Positions 43,298 to 51,626 of a DNA stretch of 64,000 bases are shown one piece after another. Every line of letters begins with the position of its first letter. The stretch's first letter is position 1. Position numbers and translations under genes: made by a program. Where the stretch lies: contig NZ_JACIEM010000003.1 in assembly GCF_014196845.1 (NCBI RefSeq), forward strand, positions 248,001 through 312,000, read 5' to 3'. Source of the stretch: Aurantimonas endophytica. Lineage in GTDB: Bacteria > Pseudomonadota > Alphaproteobacteria > Rhizobiales > Rhizobiaceae. The notes beneath the pieces were generated by a model that worked only from the letters and a program-made list of their open reading frames with translations, made no database searches and had not been told where the DNA came from.

Positions 43298-43753
43298 ATG
43301 GGTCAGATCGTCGTCGCCCTCGCCGCCATTGCTCTCGCCCTGTTCTTCAGGAGCGAGGCCGCGGCTTACCCGCCCACCGCCGCGCGGCTGCCCGACCTCC
43401 TCAGCGTCGTGATCATCCTGCTCGCCGCGGCGGCGATCGCCCAGGTCGTCTGGTCCCGGCTTCGCCCGCGTCCGGCGCTCGCGGAAGCCGAAACCGGCTC
43501 CGACACGCCCACCGACTGGCGCAGCCTGGCGCTCGGGGCGGGCTTCCTGGCGCTGATCATCCTCTACGCCTTCAGCATCACCCGCATCGGCTATCTCATC
43601 GCGACCCCGCTCTTCCTGGCGATCCCCCTGGCCGTCCTGCGTCCGATCGGACTGGTGGCTGCGGTGGCGACCATCGCGGCGGTCACCGCCGTCATCTTCG
43701 GGATCTTCGTCTGGTTCCTGAACCTGTCGATCCCGCTTTACCCGGCCCTCTGA
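43298..43753 (+). CDS. tctB: tripartite tricarboxylate transporter small permease, TctB family
   Basis: Small four-helix membrane subunit, 151 residues from ATG 43298; GTG 43295 just before is an alternative. Hydrophobic stretches are IVVALAAIALALFF, LLSVVIILLAAAAIAQVV, LALGAGFLALIILYAF and LVAAVATIAAVTAVIFGIFV, the usual TctB layout with poor sequence conservation. It lies between TctC and TctA, 11 bases before the latter, which secures the call. Confidence 0.88.
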   Translation: MGQIVVALAAIALALFFRSEAAAYPPTAARLPDLLSVVIILLAAAAIAQVVWSRLRPRPALAEAETGSDTPTDWRSLALGAGFLALIILYAFSITRIGYLIATPLFLAIPLAVLRPIGLVAAVATIAAVTAVIFGIFVWFLNLSIPLYPAL

Positions 43754-43764
43754 GGAACATCGCG

Positions 43765-45312
43765 ATGGACTCCTTCTTCTGGATCGGGCTGGCCAACGTC
43801 GTCGAGCCCGTCAATCTCGCGGCCATCCTGATCGGCGTCACGGTCGGCATGTTCGTCGGCGCGATGCCCGGCCTGTCGGCGACGATGGCGATCGCCCTCC
43901 TCTTGCCGCTGACCTACTCCTTCCGGCCGGAAACCGGCCTGGCGCTGCTCGCCTCGCTCTATCTGGCGGCCATGTACGGCGGCTCGATCGCCGCCATCCT
44001 CCTGCGCACGCCCGGCACGCCGGCCGCCGCCGCCACCGTCCTCGACGGCTATCCGATGGCGCAGAAGGGCCACGCCGGCAAGGCGCTCGGCCTGTCGCTG
44101 ACGGCCTCGCTGATCGGCGGCGTCATCTCCGCGATCGTGCTTTTGACGGTGGCGCCGCTGCTCGGCCGCCTCGTCCTGAATTTCGGCCCGGTCGAGATCT
44201 TCGCCATCGCCGTGCTCGGCATCACCATCATTGGCTCGCTGTCGCAGGGCTCAACCATTCTCGGCCTGATGTCCGGCGCCATCGGGCTGCTGCTCGGCAT
44301 GGTCGGCATGGACCTGACCACCGGCACGCCGCGCTTTTCCTTCGGCTTCCTCGAACTCTTCGGCGGCATCGACTTCACCGTCGCGCTGATCGGCCTGTTC
44401 TCGATCCCGCAGGCGGTGCGTCTCATCATGCAGGGCAACACCAACAAGAACGCGCGGGTCTCCAACGTCACCGACCGGATGCTGCCGACGGGACCGGAAT
44501 TCCTCAAGATGCTGCCGAACAGCCTGCGCTCTTCGGTCATCGGCGTCTTCGTCGGCCTGATCCCCGGCACCGGCGGCGATACCGCCTCCTGGTTCGCCTA
44601 TAACGAAGCCAAGCGCTTCTCCCGCAACAAGGCCGAGTTCGGCACCGGGTATCCGGCCGGCATCGTCGCGCCGGAAGCGGCGAACAACGCCGTCGTCGGC
44701 GGCGCCCTGATCCCGACGATCGCGCTCGGCATCCCCGGCTCGGCCTCGACGGCCGTGCTGCTCGGCGGCCTCATGGTGCACGGCATCCTGCCCGGCCCCT
44801 CGCTGATGACTGACTATGGCGACGTGACCTACACGCTGCTCTGGGCGGTGCTGTTCGCCAATGTCGCGCTGTTCCTCGTCGGCCTCTTGTTCACAAGGGC
44901 CTGCGTCGCCGTCACCAAGATCCCGAACCGCGTGGTCGGCCCGGTCATCGTCGTGCTGTCGGTGATCGGCGCCTACGCGATCAACAACTCGGTCTTCGAC
45001 ATCGGCCTGATGATCGCCTTCGGCATGCTCGGCCTTGCGTTCGACAGTTTCCGCATCCCGACGCCGCCGCTGGTCATCGGCCTCATCCTCGGACCCATCC
45101 TCGACACGACGCTGCAGCAGTCGCTGCTGATCGGCGGCGGCCAGTGGACGGTCTTCATCGAGAACCCGATCTCGGCGACGCTGCTGGTCTTCGCGCTGCT
45201 CTCGATCCTGCAGGCGACGCCGCTCTTCGGCTCGCTGGCCCGCCGGTTCCGCACCAGGCCGGTCAAGGGCGCCGAGCCGGCTGGCGGCGACGTCGCCGGA
45301 AGCCGCGAGTAA
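43765..45312 (+). CDS. tctA: tripartite tricarboxylate transporter large permease, TctA family
   Basis: Large membrane subunit, 515 residues, about 12 hydrophobic segments. The TctA signature is present near the start, GVTVGMFVGAMPGLSATMAI and then LLRTPGTPAAAATVLDGYPM, and again in FVGLIPGTGGDTASWFAYNE. These repeated glycine-proline motifs likely line the transport path. It works with TctC and TctB in sodium- or proton-driven uptake of a carboxylate. A GntR gene follows in the same direction after about 95 bases. Confidence 0.93.
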   Translation: MDSFFWIGLANVVEPVNLAAILIGVTVGMFVGAMPGLSATMAIALLLPLTYSFRPETGLALLASLYLAAMYGGSIAAILLRTPGTPAAAATVLDGYPMAQKGHAGKALGLSLTASLIGGVISAIVLLTVAPLLGRLVLNFGPVEIFAIAVLGITIIGSLSQGSTILGLMSGAIGLLLGMVGMDLTTGTPRFSFGFLELFGGIDFTVALIGLFSIPQAVRLIMQGNTNKNARVSNVTDRMLPTGPEFLKMLPNSLRSSVIGVFVGLIPGTGGDTASWFAYNEAKRFSRNKAEFGTGYPAGIVAPEAANNAVVGGALIPTIALGIPGSASTAVLLGGLMVHGILPGPSLMTDYGDVTYTLLWAVLFANVALFLVGLLFTRACVAVTKIPNRVVGPVIVVLSVIGAYAINNSVFDIGLMIAFGMLGLAFDSFRIPTPPLVIGLILGPILDTTLQQSLLIGGGQWTVFIENPISATLLVFALLSILQATPLFGSLARRFRTRPVKGAEPAGGDVAGSRE

Positions 45313-45408
45313 TCCGGGAGCCCGCCGGGCGAACGCCTATCCGCCGGGCACGCTCAGAGGTTATGGGTGGAAGGACTCTCGGAACGGAGTGCGAAGGGAG
45401 ACCTGACG

Positions 45409-46131
45409 ATGTCCCAACTGGCCAAGGAGACCGGCGAAAGCCCGGCACAGCCCGGCGGCAAGCGACGCAGCGGCGAGGACATCTCGGCCGAGATCGTGAC
45501 TCGCCTGGAAGAGGATATCGTCTTCGGCCGGCTGCACCCCCGCGAGCGGCTGGTCGAGGAGGAGATCGCGCTGCGCTTCGGCGCCAAGCGTCATCTGGTG
45601 CGCCAGGCGATCGCCGAACTCGAACGCCTCGGCCTCGTCGACCGCTACCGCAACCGTGGCGCCGTCGTCCGGCTCTATGACGCCAAGGAAGTCGAGGACA
45701 TCAACAGCGTGCGCGAACTAATCGAGGCGCATGCCGCCTCGCTCATCCCGCTGCCGCTGCCCGATGCTGCCGTCGCCGAGCTCGACGCGATCCAGAAGTC
45801 GCACCAGGAGGCGATCCTCTCGGGCGACCAGCGCCGCGTCTTCCGCGACAATATCGACTTCCACCGCAAGCTCTTCGCCCATTGCGGCAACGAGGCGCTG
45901 ATCGAGGCGATCAACAATTTCGCCCAGAAGTCGCACGCCTACCGGCACATCTTCCTGAACGACAAGCCTTATCTCCTGTGGGCGGCCGAGGACCACGCCA
46001 AGATGGTCGCCGCCGTCCGGGCCGGCGACCGCGCGGCCCTCGTCGAGCTCTGCCGCAACCATCTGGCGCCGGCCAAGAACTACTACGTCCAGACCTACCG
46101 CTCCCGCTTCGCCGGCGACGAGGAGGGGTGA
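45409..46131 (+). CDS. GntR-family regulator, FCD (FadR-type) domain
   Basis: Winged-helix GntR regulator with an all-helical FCD ligand domain, 240 residues from ATG 45409 (GGGAG upstream; GTG 45367 would be longer but without a good site). The DNA-binding part reads LVEEEIALRFGAKRHLVRQA and the wing GLVDRYRNRGAVVRLYD; the FCD part contains RDNIDFHRKLFAHCGNEALI with likely metal-binding Asp and His. It follows the TctCBA operon and is the best candidate to bind the three ATTGTCAACAAT sites. FCD regulators usually respond to small carboxylic acids, fitting an aldonate or intermediate as effector. Confidence 0.88.
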   Translation: MSQLAKETGESPAQPGGKRRSGEDISAEIVTRLEEDIVFGRLHPRERLVEEEIALRFGAKRHLVRQAIAELERLGLVDRYRNRGAVVRLYDAKEVEDINSVRELIEAHAASLIPLPLPDAAVAELDAIQKSHQEAILSGDQRRVFRDNIDFHRKLFAHCGNEALIEAINNFAQKSHAYRHIFLNDKPYLLWAAEDHAKMVAAVRAGDRAALVELCRNHLAPAKNYYVQTYRSRFAGDEEG

Positions 46132-46534
46132 GGACGCAGTCGAGGCCCCGTTGCCGCAGAATGCCGATTGCGGCAGCCGCCTGACGCCTGACGCCTGGCC
46201 CCGCCGGCTCGGCTCTCCCCAGACAACCGTCGCCCGGTGACTTCTGTCTGGTTCCGGTTCCCATCGGGAGCCTAGCCGGTGCTTGCCTGTGACGCACCGC
46301 TATGGCGCCGAAAATCCCGAGATGATACTTTCCAGGTCCAAGAACCGGTGTCACCGATGCTTGGCAGAAGCGGTCGATTGGGGACGCTGCACTGACTTCT
46401 CGGTCGGCCCGACGCCCGTCGAGAAGCAACCACCGGCATTCCGGACGGCGAGGGCCAGACGCGTCCGGCCATGGATGTCGCAGCGTATGAGGGCCGGGCA
46501 ACACCGACCGGTCAAGCGCCAGTGAGGGCTCGAA
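46132..46534. other. intergenic region with hairpin after GntR gene
   Basis: No supported gene in about 400 bases. TGCCGCA (46152-46158) and TGCGGCA (46169-46175) form a perfect 7-bp stem just after the GntR stop, a possible terminator without T-run. A tandem CTGACGC repeat is at about 46181-46194. Other open frames here lack conserved features. The last bases provide GAGGG as ribosome site for the cyclase. Confidence 0.4.
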
Positions 46535-48814
46535 ATGGAGCGCCGACCTGCCGCAGTCCTGATCGCCGACGTCGTCGGATATAGCCGGCTGAGCCAGATC
46601 AACGAGGAGGAGACCCGTCGACGGTTCGGTGCCGACCTGAAGGAGATCTTCGAGCCGCAGATCGAAGCCAACCAGGGACGCCTGATCAAGACGATGGGCG
46701 ACGGCATCCTGGCCGAGTTCGGCAGTGTCGTTCGCGCGTTGGCATCGGCCCTGGCGATCCAGGAAGCCGAAGCGGAGCGGAATGCAGGACTGGCGCCGGA
46801 CCGGCGTCTGGAGTTTCGCATCGGGATCAACCTTGGCGACGTCATCGTCGAGGACGACGACATCCACGGGACGGGCGTGAACATCGCGGCCCGGCTGCAG
46901 GTCCTCGCCCCGCCGGGCGGCATCGTCCTTTCCGGAACAGCCTATGACCACGTCGCCCAGACCCCGGGCGTCCATTTCCAGAATCTCGGGACGAAGGTCC
47001 TGAAGAACATCGCCGATCCGGTCAGGGCCTATGCCGCCGTTCGAGACGCGGGTGCGGAGAACGTCGCGGCGCGATCGCCGGTCCTCGGCAGCATTGCCGT
47101 TCGCCGCGGCTGGGCGGTGCCGGCGGGCATCCTTGTCCTCGTGTTGTGCGCGGTGGGATACTGGTGGGCAGGTTCCTCGCCGCAGACAGCCGAACCGGGC
47201 GGCAACGTCGCCGTCGCGGCGACAAGCGCCGAGCCGTCGCTCGTCGTGCTACCCTTCGACAATATCGGCGACGACAAGGATCAGGCCTATCTGGCCGACG
47301 GCATGACCGAGGACCTGACGACCGAACTGGCGCGCATTCCTGGGCTCTTCGTCGCCTCTCGCAATGCCGCCTTCACCTACAAGGGCCAGCCGACCAGGCC
47401 GGCCGAGATCGCCCGGGATCTCGGCGTGATCTACATACTGGAAGGCAGCGTCCGGCGCGTCGGGGACGACATGCGCATCAACGCGCAGCTCATCGACGCG
47501 CGGTCCGGCGGGCATCTCTGGGCCGAGCGCTTCGACGGAAGCTGGGCCGAAGTCTTTTCCTTGCAGGACGATGTGCTGGCGAACGTCTCGTCGGCCCTGA
47601 AGCTGCGGCTGGTGCCGACGGCCCAGGCAATGGAACAGGCCGGCGGAACCGACGATTCCGCAGCCTACGATCTGTATCTGCAAGGTCAGGACAGGGCCCG
47701 CGGCGAGCAGCCGAAGGATTTCGCGGACGCTGCCGCGCTGTTTCGACGGGCGCTCGCCGTCGATCCCGATTTCGGGCGCGCGGCCGCCGAACTGGCATTC
47801 GTCTACTGGAACGCCTGGAACGTGCCGGAGCGGGAAATGGCGCTCCGGCTCTCCAACGAGGAGATGCTTCCCGAGATATATCGGCTTCTGGCCGACGCGG
47901 AGCGCCATCCATCGGCGGCATTCTATCAGTTGACGGCAGAACTGCTCACGCAAGCCCGCGACAGCGAGGGCGCCATCCGGGCCGCCGAGAGTGCGATCGC
48001 CATCGATCCGAGCGATCCCTACACCTATCATGCCCTCAGCATGGCACTCTCCTTCGCGGGGCGACCCGTCGACGCCGAACGCTTCCTGGTGGCCGCCTCC
48101 CGTCTCGAGCCGGCGCCGAGCGACTGGCGCAGATATCTCTTCGGTCTTGCCTATTTCGGCCAGGGAAGGCTCGATGACGCGCGAGCGATCCTGCTGGATA
48201 TCGACGACGAGACCGGGGAATACTGGTCCCGTCTCCTTCGTCTGCCGCTCCTCATAGCCGCCACCGCCGAGCTGGGTCAGGCTGGCGAGACCGACCGATA
48301 CAAGCAGATGATGCAGGCGACGCTGTCGTCGAAGTCCGAGGCGACACCCTCGCTGCTTCTCGCCCAGGGTTTTTATCCGTATCGGCAGTCCGCCGATCGG
48401 GAGCGGGTGATGGCCGGACTACGGAAGGCGGGTGTCCCCGAACTGCCTTTCGACATCGATGACCGGCTGGGAGACAGGTTGACGGGCGCCGAGATCAGGG
48501 AACTACTCTTCGGGCACACCATCCGGGGCGTGACGTCTGACGGACAGATCTACGAGCGCGAGACGGGTCACGATGGCCAGGCTCTCGTGCGCATCGGCAG
48601 CCATGCGGAAGAGGTGGTGACCACGGCGATCGACGGCGACGCGGTCTGTGTCTGGTCCTATATCTGGGGCGATATGTGCGGCGCCGTTCTTCGCAACCCC
48701 GATGGCGCGCCGGAGACTTTCGACGAATACGAGCTGGTCTTCCCCTACAGCCGTCGGGCGTTTTCTGTCGTCGAGGAGGCATCGGGCGACACCCTGACCG
48801 CGGCCCCCGGCTGA
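46535..48814 (+). CDS. membrane-anchored class III adenylate/guanylate cyclase with TolB-like and TPR regions
   Basis: A 759-residue protein. The N-terminal cyclase domain (1-170) has metal Asp12 (LIADVVGYSRLS) and Asp56 (TMGDGILAEF), substrate Lys52, and transition-state Asn116 and Arg120 (GTGVNIAARL), so it should be active; Lys52 with the Asp107/108 region favours ATP. A single membrane helix follows (about 194-212). Beyond it is a TolB-like/FlgO-like module (SLVVLPFDNIGDDKDQ to about residue 360) and TPR-like helices to about 650, ending in a short beta-rich tail with paired Trp-Cys residues. The sensory part would be periplasmic if the cyclase is cytoplasmic. This architecture is common in Rhizobiales; ligands unknown. 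No operon partner. Confidence 0.88.
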   Translation: MERRPAAVLIADVVGYSRLSQINEEETRRRFGADLKEIFEPQIEANQGRLIKTMGDGILAEFGSVVRALASALAIQEAEAERNAGLAPDRRLEFRIGINLGDVIVEDDDIHGTGVNIAARLQVLAPPGGIVLSGTAYDHVAQTPGVHFQNLGTKVLKNIADPVRAYAAVRDAGAENVAARSPVLGSIAVRRGWAVPAGILVLVLCAVGYWWAGSSPQTAEPGGNVAVAATSAEPSLVVLPFDNIGDDKDQAYLADGMTEDLTTELARIPGLFVASRNAAFTYKGQPTRPAEIARDLGVIYILEGSVRRVGDDMRINAQLIDARSGGHLWAERFDGSWAEVFSLQDDVLANVSSALKLRLVPTAQAMEQAGGTDDSAAYDLYLQGQDRARGEQPKDFADAAALFRRALAVDPDFGRAAAELAFVYWNAWNVPEREMALRLSNEEMLPEIYRLLADAERHPSAAFYQLTAELLTQARDSEGAIRAAESAIAIDPSDPYTYHALSMALSFAGRPVDAERFLVAASRLEPAPSDWRRYLFGLAYFGQGRLDDARAILLDIDDETGEYWSRLLRLPLLIAATAELGQAGETDRYKQMMQATLSSKSEATPSLLLAQGFYPYRQSADRERVMAGLRKAGVPELPFDIDDRLGDRLTGAEIRELLFGHTIRGVTSDGQIYERETGHDGQALVRIGSHAEEVVTTAIDGDAVCVWSYIWGDMCGAVLRNPDGAPETFDEYELVFPYSRRAFSVVEEASGDTLTAAPG

Positions 48815-48852
48815 CAGGAAACGATCCTCCGCGGCGTGGGCGGCGGAAGACT

Positions 48853-48864
48853 ATTGTCAACAAT
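48853..48864. promoter_or_regulatory. ATTGTCAACAAT palindrome, second copy
   Basis: Identical to the site before tctC (42158) and, on the other strand, the site at 54734. It lies 38 bases after the cyclase stop and 110 bases before the 44-residue gene at 48974. It is the likely binding site of an FCD-GntR regulator. Confidence 0.6.
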
Positions 48865-48889
48865 CCTGCCAACGATCTGCGCACTGGCC

Positions 48890-48904
48890 GCATGGGTCCC
48901 ATGC
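48890..48904. promoter_or_regulatory. perfect palindrome GCATGGG/CCCATGC
   Basis: GCATGGG (48890-48896) and CCCATGC (48898-48904) with one central base, between the GntR-type site and the small gene. It may be a second regulator site or form an RNA hairpin if transcribed. Confidence 0.4.
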
Positions 48905-48943
48905 AGTGCAGCATCTGCCTTCGCAGTGCGAAAGCGCCTAGGT

Positions 48944-48965
48944 TCCGTCTCGTACAAGAGACGGA
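48944..48965 (+). promoter_or_regulatory. hairpin overlapping the ribosome site of the 44-residue gene
   Basis: TCCGTCTC (48944-48951) and GAGACGGA (48958-48965) pair perfectly with loop GTACAA. The 3' arm covers part of the GGAG ribosome site (48963-48966) of ATG 48974, so the folded leader would limit translation. Confidence 0.55.
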
Positions 48966-48973
48966 GACGAAAC

Positions 48974-49108
48974 ATGTCCAGAACCCCCCGCACCACGACC
49001 TTCTACACCCGCGTCAGGGCTTCCCTCGCCGGTCTCGGCTCGAGCATCGTCGAAGCCCGCCGCCGCGAGATGGAATACCGGATGCGTTTCCCCGGCTCGA
49101 TCGACTGA
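48974..49108 (+). CDS. small Arg-rich protein, DUF1127-like
   Basis: A 44-residue basic protein, MSRTPRTTTFYTRVRASLAG at the start and EARRREMEYRMRFPGSID at the end. Short Arg-rich proteins with a central helix of this kind are common in Rhizobiales as DUF1127 members, some of which bind RNA or affect phosphate and stress responses; assignment here is by general resemblance only. A GGAG site eight bases before ATG, a hairpin leader and upstream palindromes support a real, regulated gene. Its stop codon directly abuts the stop of the convergent LysR gene with no spacer. Confidence 0.65.
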   Translation: MSRTPRTTTFYTRVRASLAGLGSSIVEARRREMEYRMRFPGSID

Positions 49109-50017
49109 TCAGACGCTGATGACGGCACCGCCGCCGGTTTCGGCGCGGTGCGGCGGCGGCTCGACGGCCCAGGCGCTTTCCATCAGCACGCGGACGAGAT
49201 GCGTCCGCGGGGAATTGCCGAGCTGCACGAACCCCAGTTCGCGCACCGGCGCCGGTTCCGGCAGCGTCAGGCGGCGCACCCCTTCCGGCCACGGCCCCGC
49301 CCAGTCGGGCACCAGCGACACGCCGAGCCCGCGTGCCACCATCATCGCGATGGCGTCCAGCGCGTCGAGTTCGAAGCGCTCCTTCGGCGCGATGCCGATC
49401 GTGTCGAGAAACGACGCCGCCAGCCGCCCGCCCCATTGCCGCCTGTCGTAGCGGATGAAGGGCGAGGCTCGCAGGATCGCCGGCACGTCGGTGCGCCGGT
49501 CGTCGGCCGCCACCAGCAGCACCAGCTTCTCTCGCCGCCACAGATGGAAGCTCATCGCCTTCGGCATGTCGAAGGACGGGCGCACCAATGCCGCGACATC
49601 GAGCGCCCCTGACACGACCCGGTCGTAGAGACCGGCGGACGTGCCCGGCTCCAGATAGAGGTCGAGCCCCGAATGGCGCTCGGTCAGGCGCTCCAGCACC
49701 TGCGGGAACAGCCCGGTCAGCGCCGTGGCGATCGCCCCCACCCGCAACTCCCCGACGATCTCCTCGCCCAGCGCCGCGGTACGCAACTCGCTGATCTGCC
49801 GCAGCACCTCGCGGCTGCGTGCCATCACCGCATGGCCCGCTTCGGTCAGCCGTACCGTCCGCCCCGAGCGCGCGACCAGCCCCACGCCGATCTCCGTCTC
49901 CAGCGCCCGGATGCGCTGCGCCACCGCCGTCGCGGTGATGCCCAGGTCGTTCGCCGCCGCGACGAACGAGCCCTTCTCCGCGACGCGCACGAGGGTCGCC
50001 AGATGGCTGCTATCCAT
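49109..50017 (-). CDS. LysR-family transcriptional regulator
   Basis: LysR-type regulator of 302 residues. The HTH ([20 protein letters not shown]) is at about residues 17-36, and the effector domain follows from [19 protein letters not shown] 50017 gives the normal LysR start ([18 protein letters not shown]); its ribosome site is weak, and an ATG at 50029 lies too close to AAGGA. It is divergent from the SDR/RraA/DapA-family operon beginning at 50117 and likely controls it; TTCA-GGG-TGAA at 50034-50044 is a small dyad in the shared 99-base gap. Confidence 0.88.
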   Translation of the reverse strand: MDSSHLATLVRVAEKGSFVAAANDLGITATAVAQRIRALETEIGVGLVARSGRTVRLTEAGHAVMARSREVLRQISELRTAALGEEIVGELRVGAIATALTGLFPQVLERLTERHSGLDLYLEPGTSAGLYDRVVSGALDVAALVRPSFDMPKAMSFHLWRREKLVLLVAADDRRTDVPAILRASPFIRYDRRQWGGRLAASFLDTIGIAPKERFELDALDAIAMMVARGLGVSLVPDWAGPWPEGVRRLTLPEPAPVRELGFVQLGNSPRTHLVRVLMESAWAVEPPPHRAETGGGAVISV

Positions 50018-50116
50018 GGGAACCAACATTTCCTTCAGGGTGAACGAAGCAGACCGTACTTCATCTTTGGGATCGAGACACGCACCCTCCGCCCGATTCG
50101 CAGAAGGAGTGTTTGC

Positions 50117-50902
50117 ATGGATCTCGGGATTGCAGAGAAGACAGCTTTGGTGCTGGGCGCCGGCGGCGGGCTCGGCAGCCGCATCGCCACGACGCTGGCC
50201 GGCGAAGGCGTCAAGGTCGCGGTCGCCGACCTCGATGCGGAAGCCGCCGCACGCACCGTCGGCGAGATCGAGGCCGCCGGCGGCAAGGCCATGGCGCTTG
50301 CCTGGGACCTCGCCGACCTCGACGTGGTCTCCGGCAATGTCGGGCGCGTCGAGGCCGAGCTCGGCCCGGTCGACATCCTCGTCTCGATCACCGGCGGCCC
50401 GCCCCCCGGCGGCGTTTCCGGCCAACCCGTCGATCTCTGGCGCAAGCATTTCGAGGCGATGGTGCTCTCGGTCTTCGCCATCACCGATCGCGTACTGCCC
50501 GGTATGCGCGAGCGGGGCTGGGGCCGGATCATCACCTCCACCTCGTCCGGCGTCGTCGCGCCGATCCCCAATCTCGGCCTCTCCAACGCGCTCCGCTCGA
50601 CGCTGCTCGGCTGGTCGAAGACCCTGGCAGGCGAAGTCGGCCGCGACGGCGTCACCGCCAACATCGTCCTGCCCGGCCGCGTCGCCACCGGCCGCATCGG
50701 CTTCCTCGACGAGAAGAAGGCCGAGCGCGAGGGCCGCAGCCTGGAGAGCGTCGTTGCCGAGAGCACCGGCGCGATCCCGCTCGGCCGCTACGGCGACCCG
50801 CAGGAATATGCCGATGTCGTGGCCTTCCTCGCCTCTGCCCGTTCGTCCTACGTCACCGGCAGCGTCATCCGCGTCGATGGCGGCTATGTTCCGAGCATCT
50901 GA
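50117..50902 (+). CDS. SDR-family oxidoreductase lacking the usual Tyr and Lys
   Basis: Rossmann-fold short-chain dehydrogenase family protein, 261 residues, behind AGAAGGAG. The nucleotide site [14 protein letters not shown] and the end GYVPSI region with [12 protein letters not shown] are typical. However, the YxxxK active site reads Ser156-N-A-L-Arg160 ([15 protein letters not shown]), although Ser141-Ser144 are kept. The NNAG motif is also altered (SITGG). Such SDRs exist as a distinct subgroup; ordinary alcohol oxidation by the Tyr/Lys mechanism would not work. It leads an operon with an RraA-family and a DapA-family protein, so it may act on an acid-sugar or keto acid, but the reaction is unknown. 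Confidence 0.83.
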   Translation: MDLGIAEKTALVLGAGGGLGSRIATTLAGEGVKVAVADLDAEAAARTVGEIEAAGGKAMALAWDLADLDVVSGNVGRVEAELGPVDILVSITGGPPPGGVSGQPVDLWRKHFEAMVLSVFAITDRVLPGMRERGWGRIITSTSSGVVAPIPNLGLSNALRSTLLGWSKTLAGEVGRDGVTANIVLPGRVATGRIGFLDEKKAEREGRSLESVVAESTGAIPLGRYGDPQEYADVVAFLASARSSYVTGSVIRVDGGYVPSI

Positions 50903-50917
50903 TCAAGGGGAACCGAC

Positions 50918-51613
50918 ATGACACTGACGAATGAAGCGATCGCCGTCCTCAAGGATGTCTCGACCGCCACCATCACCACGATCCTCCTGAAGAAGGGCCT
51001 GCGCAACATCTGGCTGCGCGGCGCCATGCCGCTCAAGCCGGGCCAGCCCCGCCTCGTCGGCCCCGCCTTCACGCTGCGCTTCGTGCCGGCGCGCGAGGAT
51101 CTGGCGACGCCCGCCTCCTGGGGCTCGCCGATCTCGACCCGCGCCGCCATCGAGGCGATGCCGGAGGGCTGCCTCGTCGTCGCCGACGCCATGGGCGTCA
51201 CCGATGCCGGGATCTTCGGCGACATCCTCTGCGCCCGCATGGCCAAGCGGAACGTCGCCGGGCTGATCACCGACGGCGTGCTGCGCGACGTCGCCGGCGT
51301 CACCCGCACCGGCCTGCCGGTCTGGAGCCGCGGCTTCGCCGCGCCGCCTTCGGTCGCCGGCGTCACCTTCGTCGGCTGGCAGGAGACCATCGGCTGCGGC
51401 GGCGTCGCGGTGATCCCGGGCGACGTCATCGTCGCCGACGACGACGGTGCGGTGGTCATTCCGAAAGCGCTGCTCGACGACGTCCTCGCCGAGGGCCCCG
51501 AGCAGGAGCGCATGGAAGCCTGGATCGTCGAGGAGGTGGAGAACGGCGCCAGCCTGCCCGGCCTCTACCCGATGAATGCCGAGACCAAGGCCCGCTACGA
51601 CGCCTCGAAATAA
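50918..51613 (+). CDS. RraA-family protein (HMG aldolase/oxaloacetate decarboxylase-like)
   Basis: Member of the RraA family, 231 residues. The family core is FGDILCARMAKRNVAGLITD then DGVLRDVAGV, carrying the conserved Asp-x-x-Arg-Asp metal and substrate residues; CGGVAVIPGDVIVADDDGAV completes it. Enzymatic relatives are 4-hydroxy-4-methyl-2-oxoglutarate aldolases and oxaloacetate decarboxylases; the RNase E inhibitor RraA is a regulatory branch. Its place between an SDR and a DapA-family gene favours an enzyme role in cleaving a hydroxy-keto acid. AAGGGGA precedes ATG 50918. Confidence 0.87.
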   Translation: MTLTNEAIAVLKDVSTATITTILLKKGLRNIWLRGAMPLKPGQPRLVGPAFTLRFVPAREDLATPASWGSPISTRAAIEAMPEGCLVVADAMGVTDAGIFGDILCARMAKRNVAGLITDGVLRDVAGVTRTGLPVWSRGFAAPPSVAGVTFVGWQETIGCGGVAVIPGDVIVADDDGAVVIPKALLDDVLAEGPEQERMEAWIVEEVENGASLPGLYPMNAETKARYDASK

Positions 51614-51626
51614 GGATACGACAGAC

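Noticed and set aside
46181-46194. Tandem CTGACGC repeat as a mini-array
   Set aside because: Only two short copies without spacer or further units; not a CRISPR or functional repeat.
46283-46525. Possible 80-residue protein between the GntR and cyclase genes
   Set aside because: No ribosome site, no family resemblance and unusual composition; treated as intergenic.
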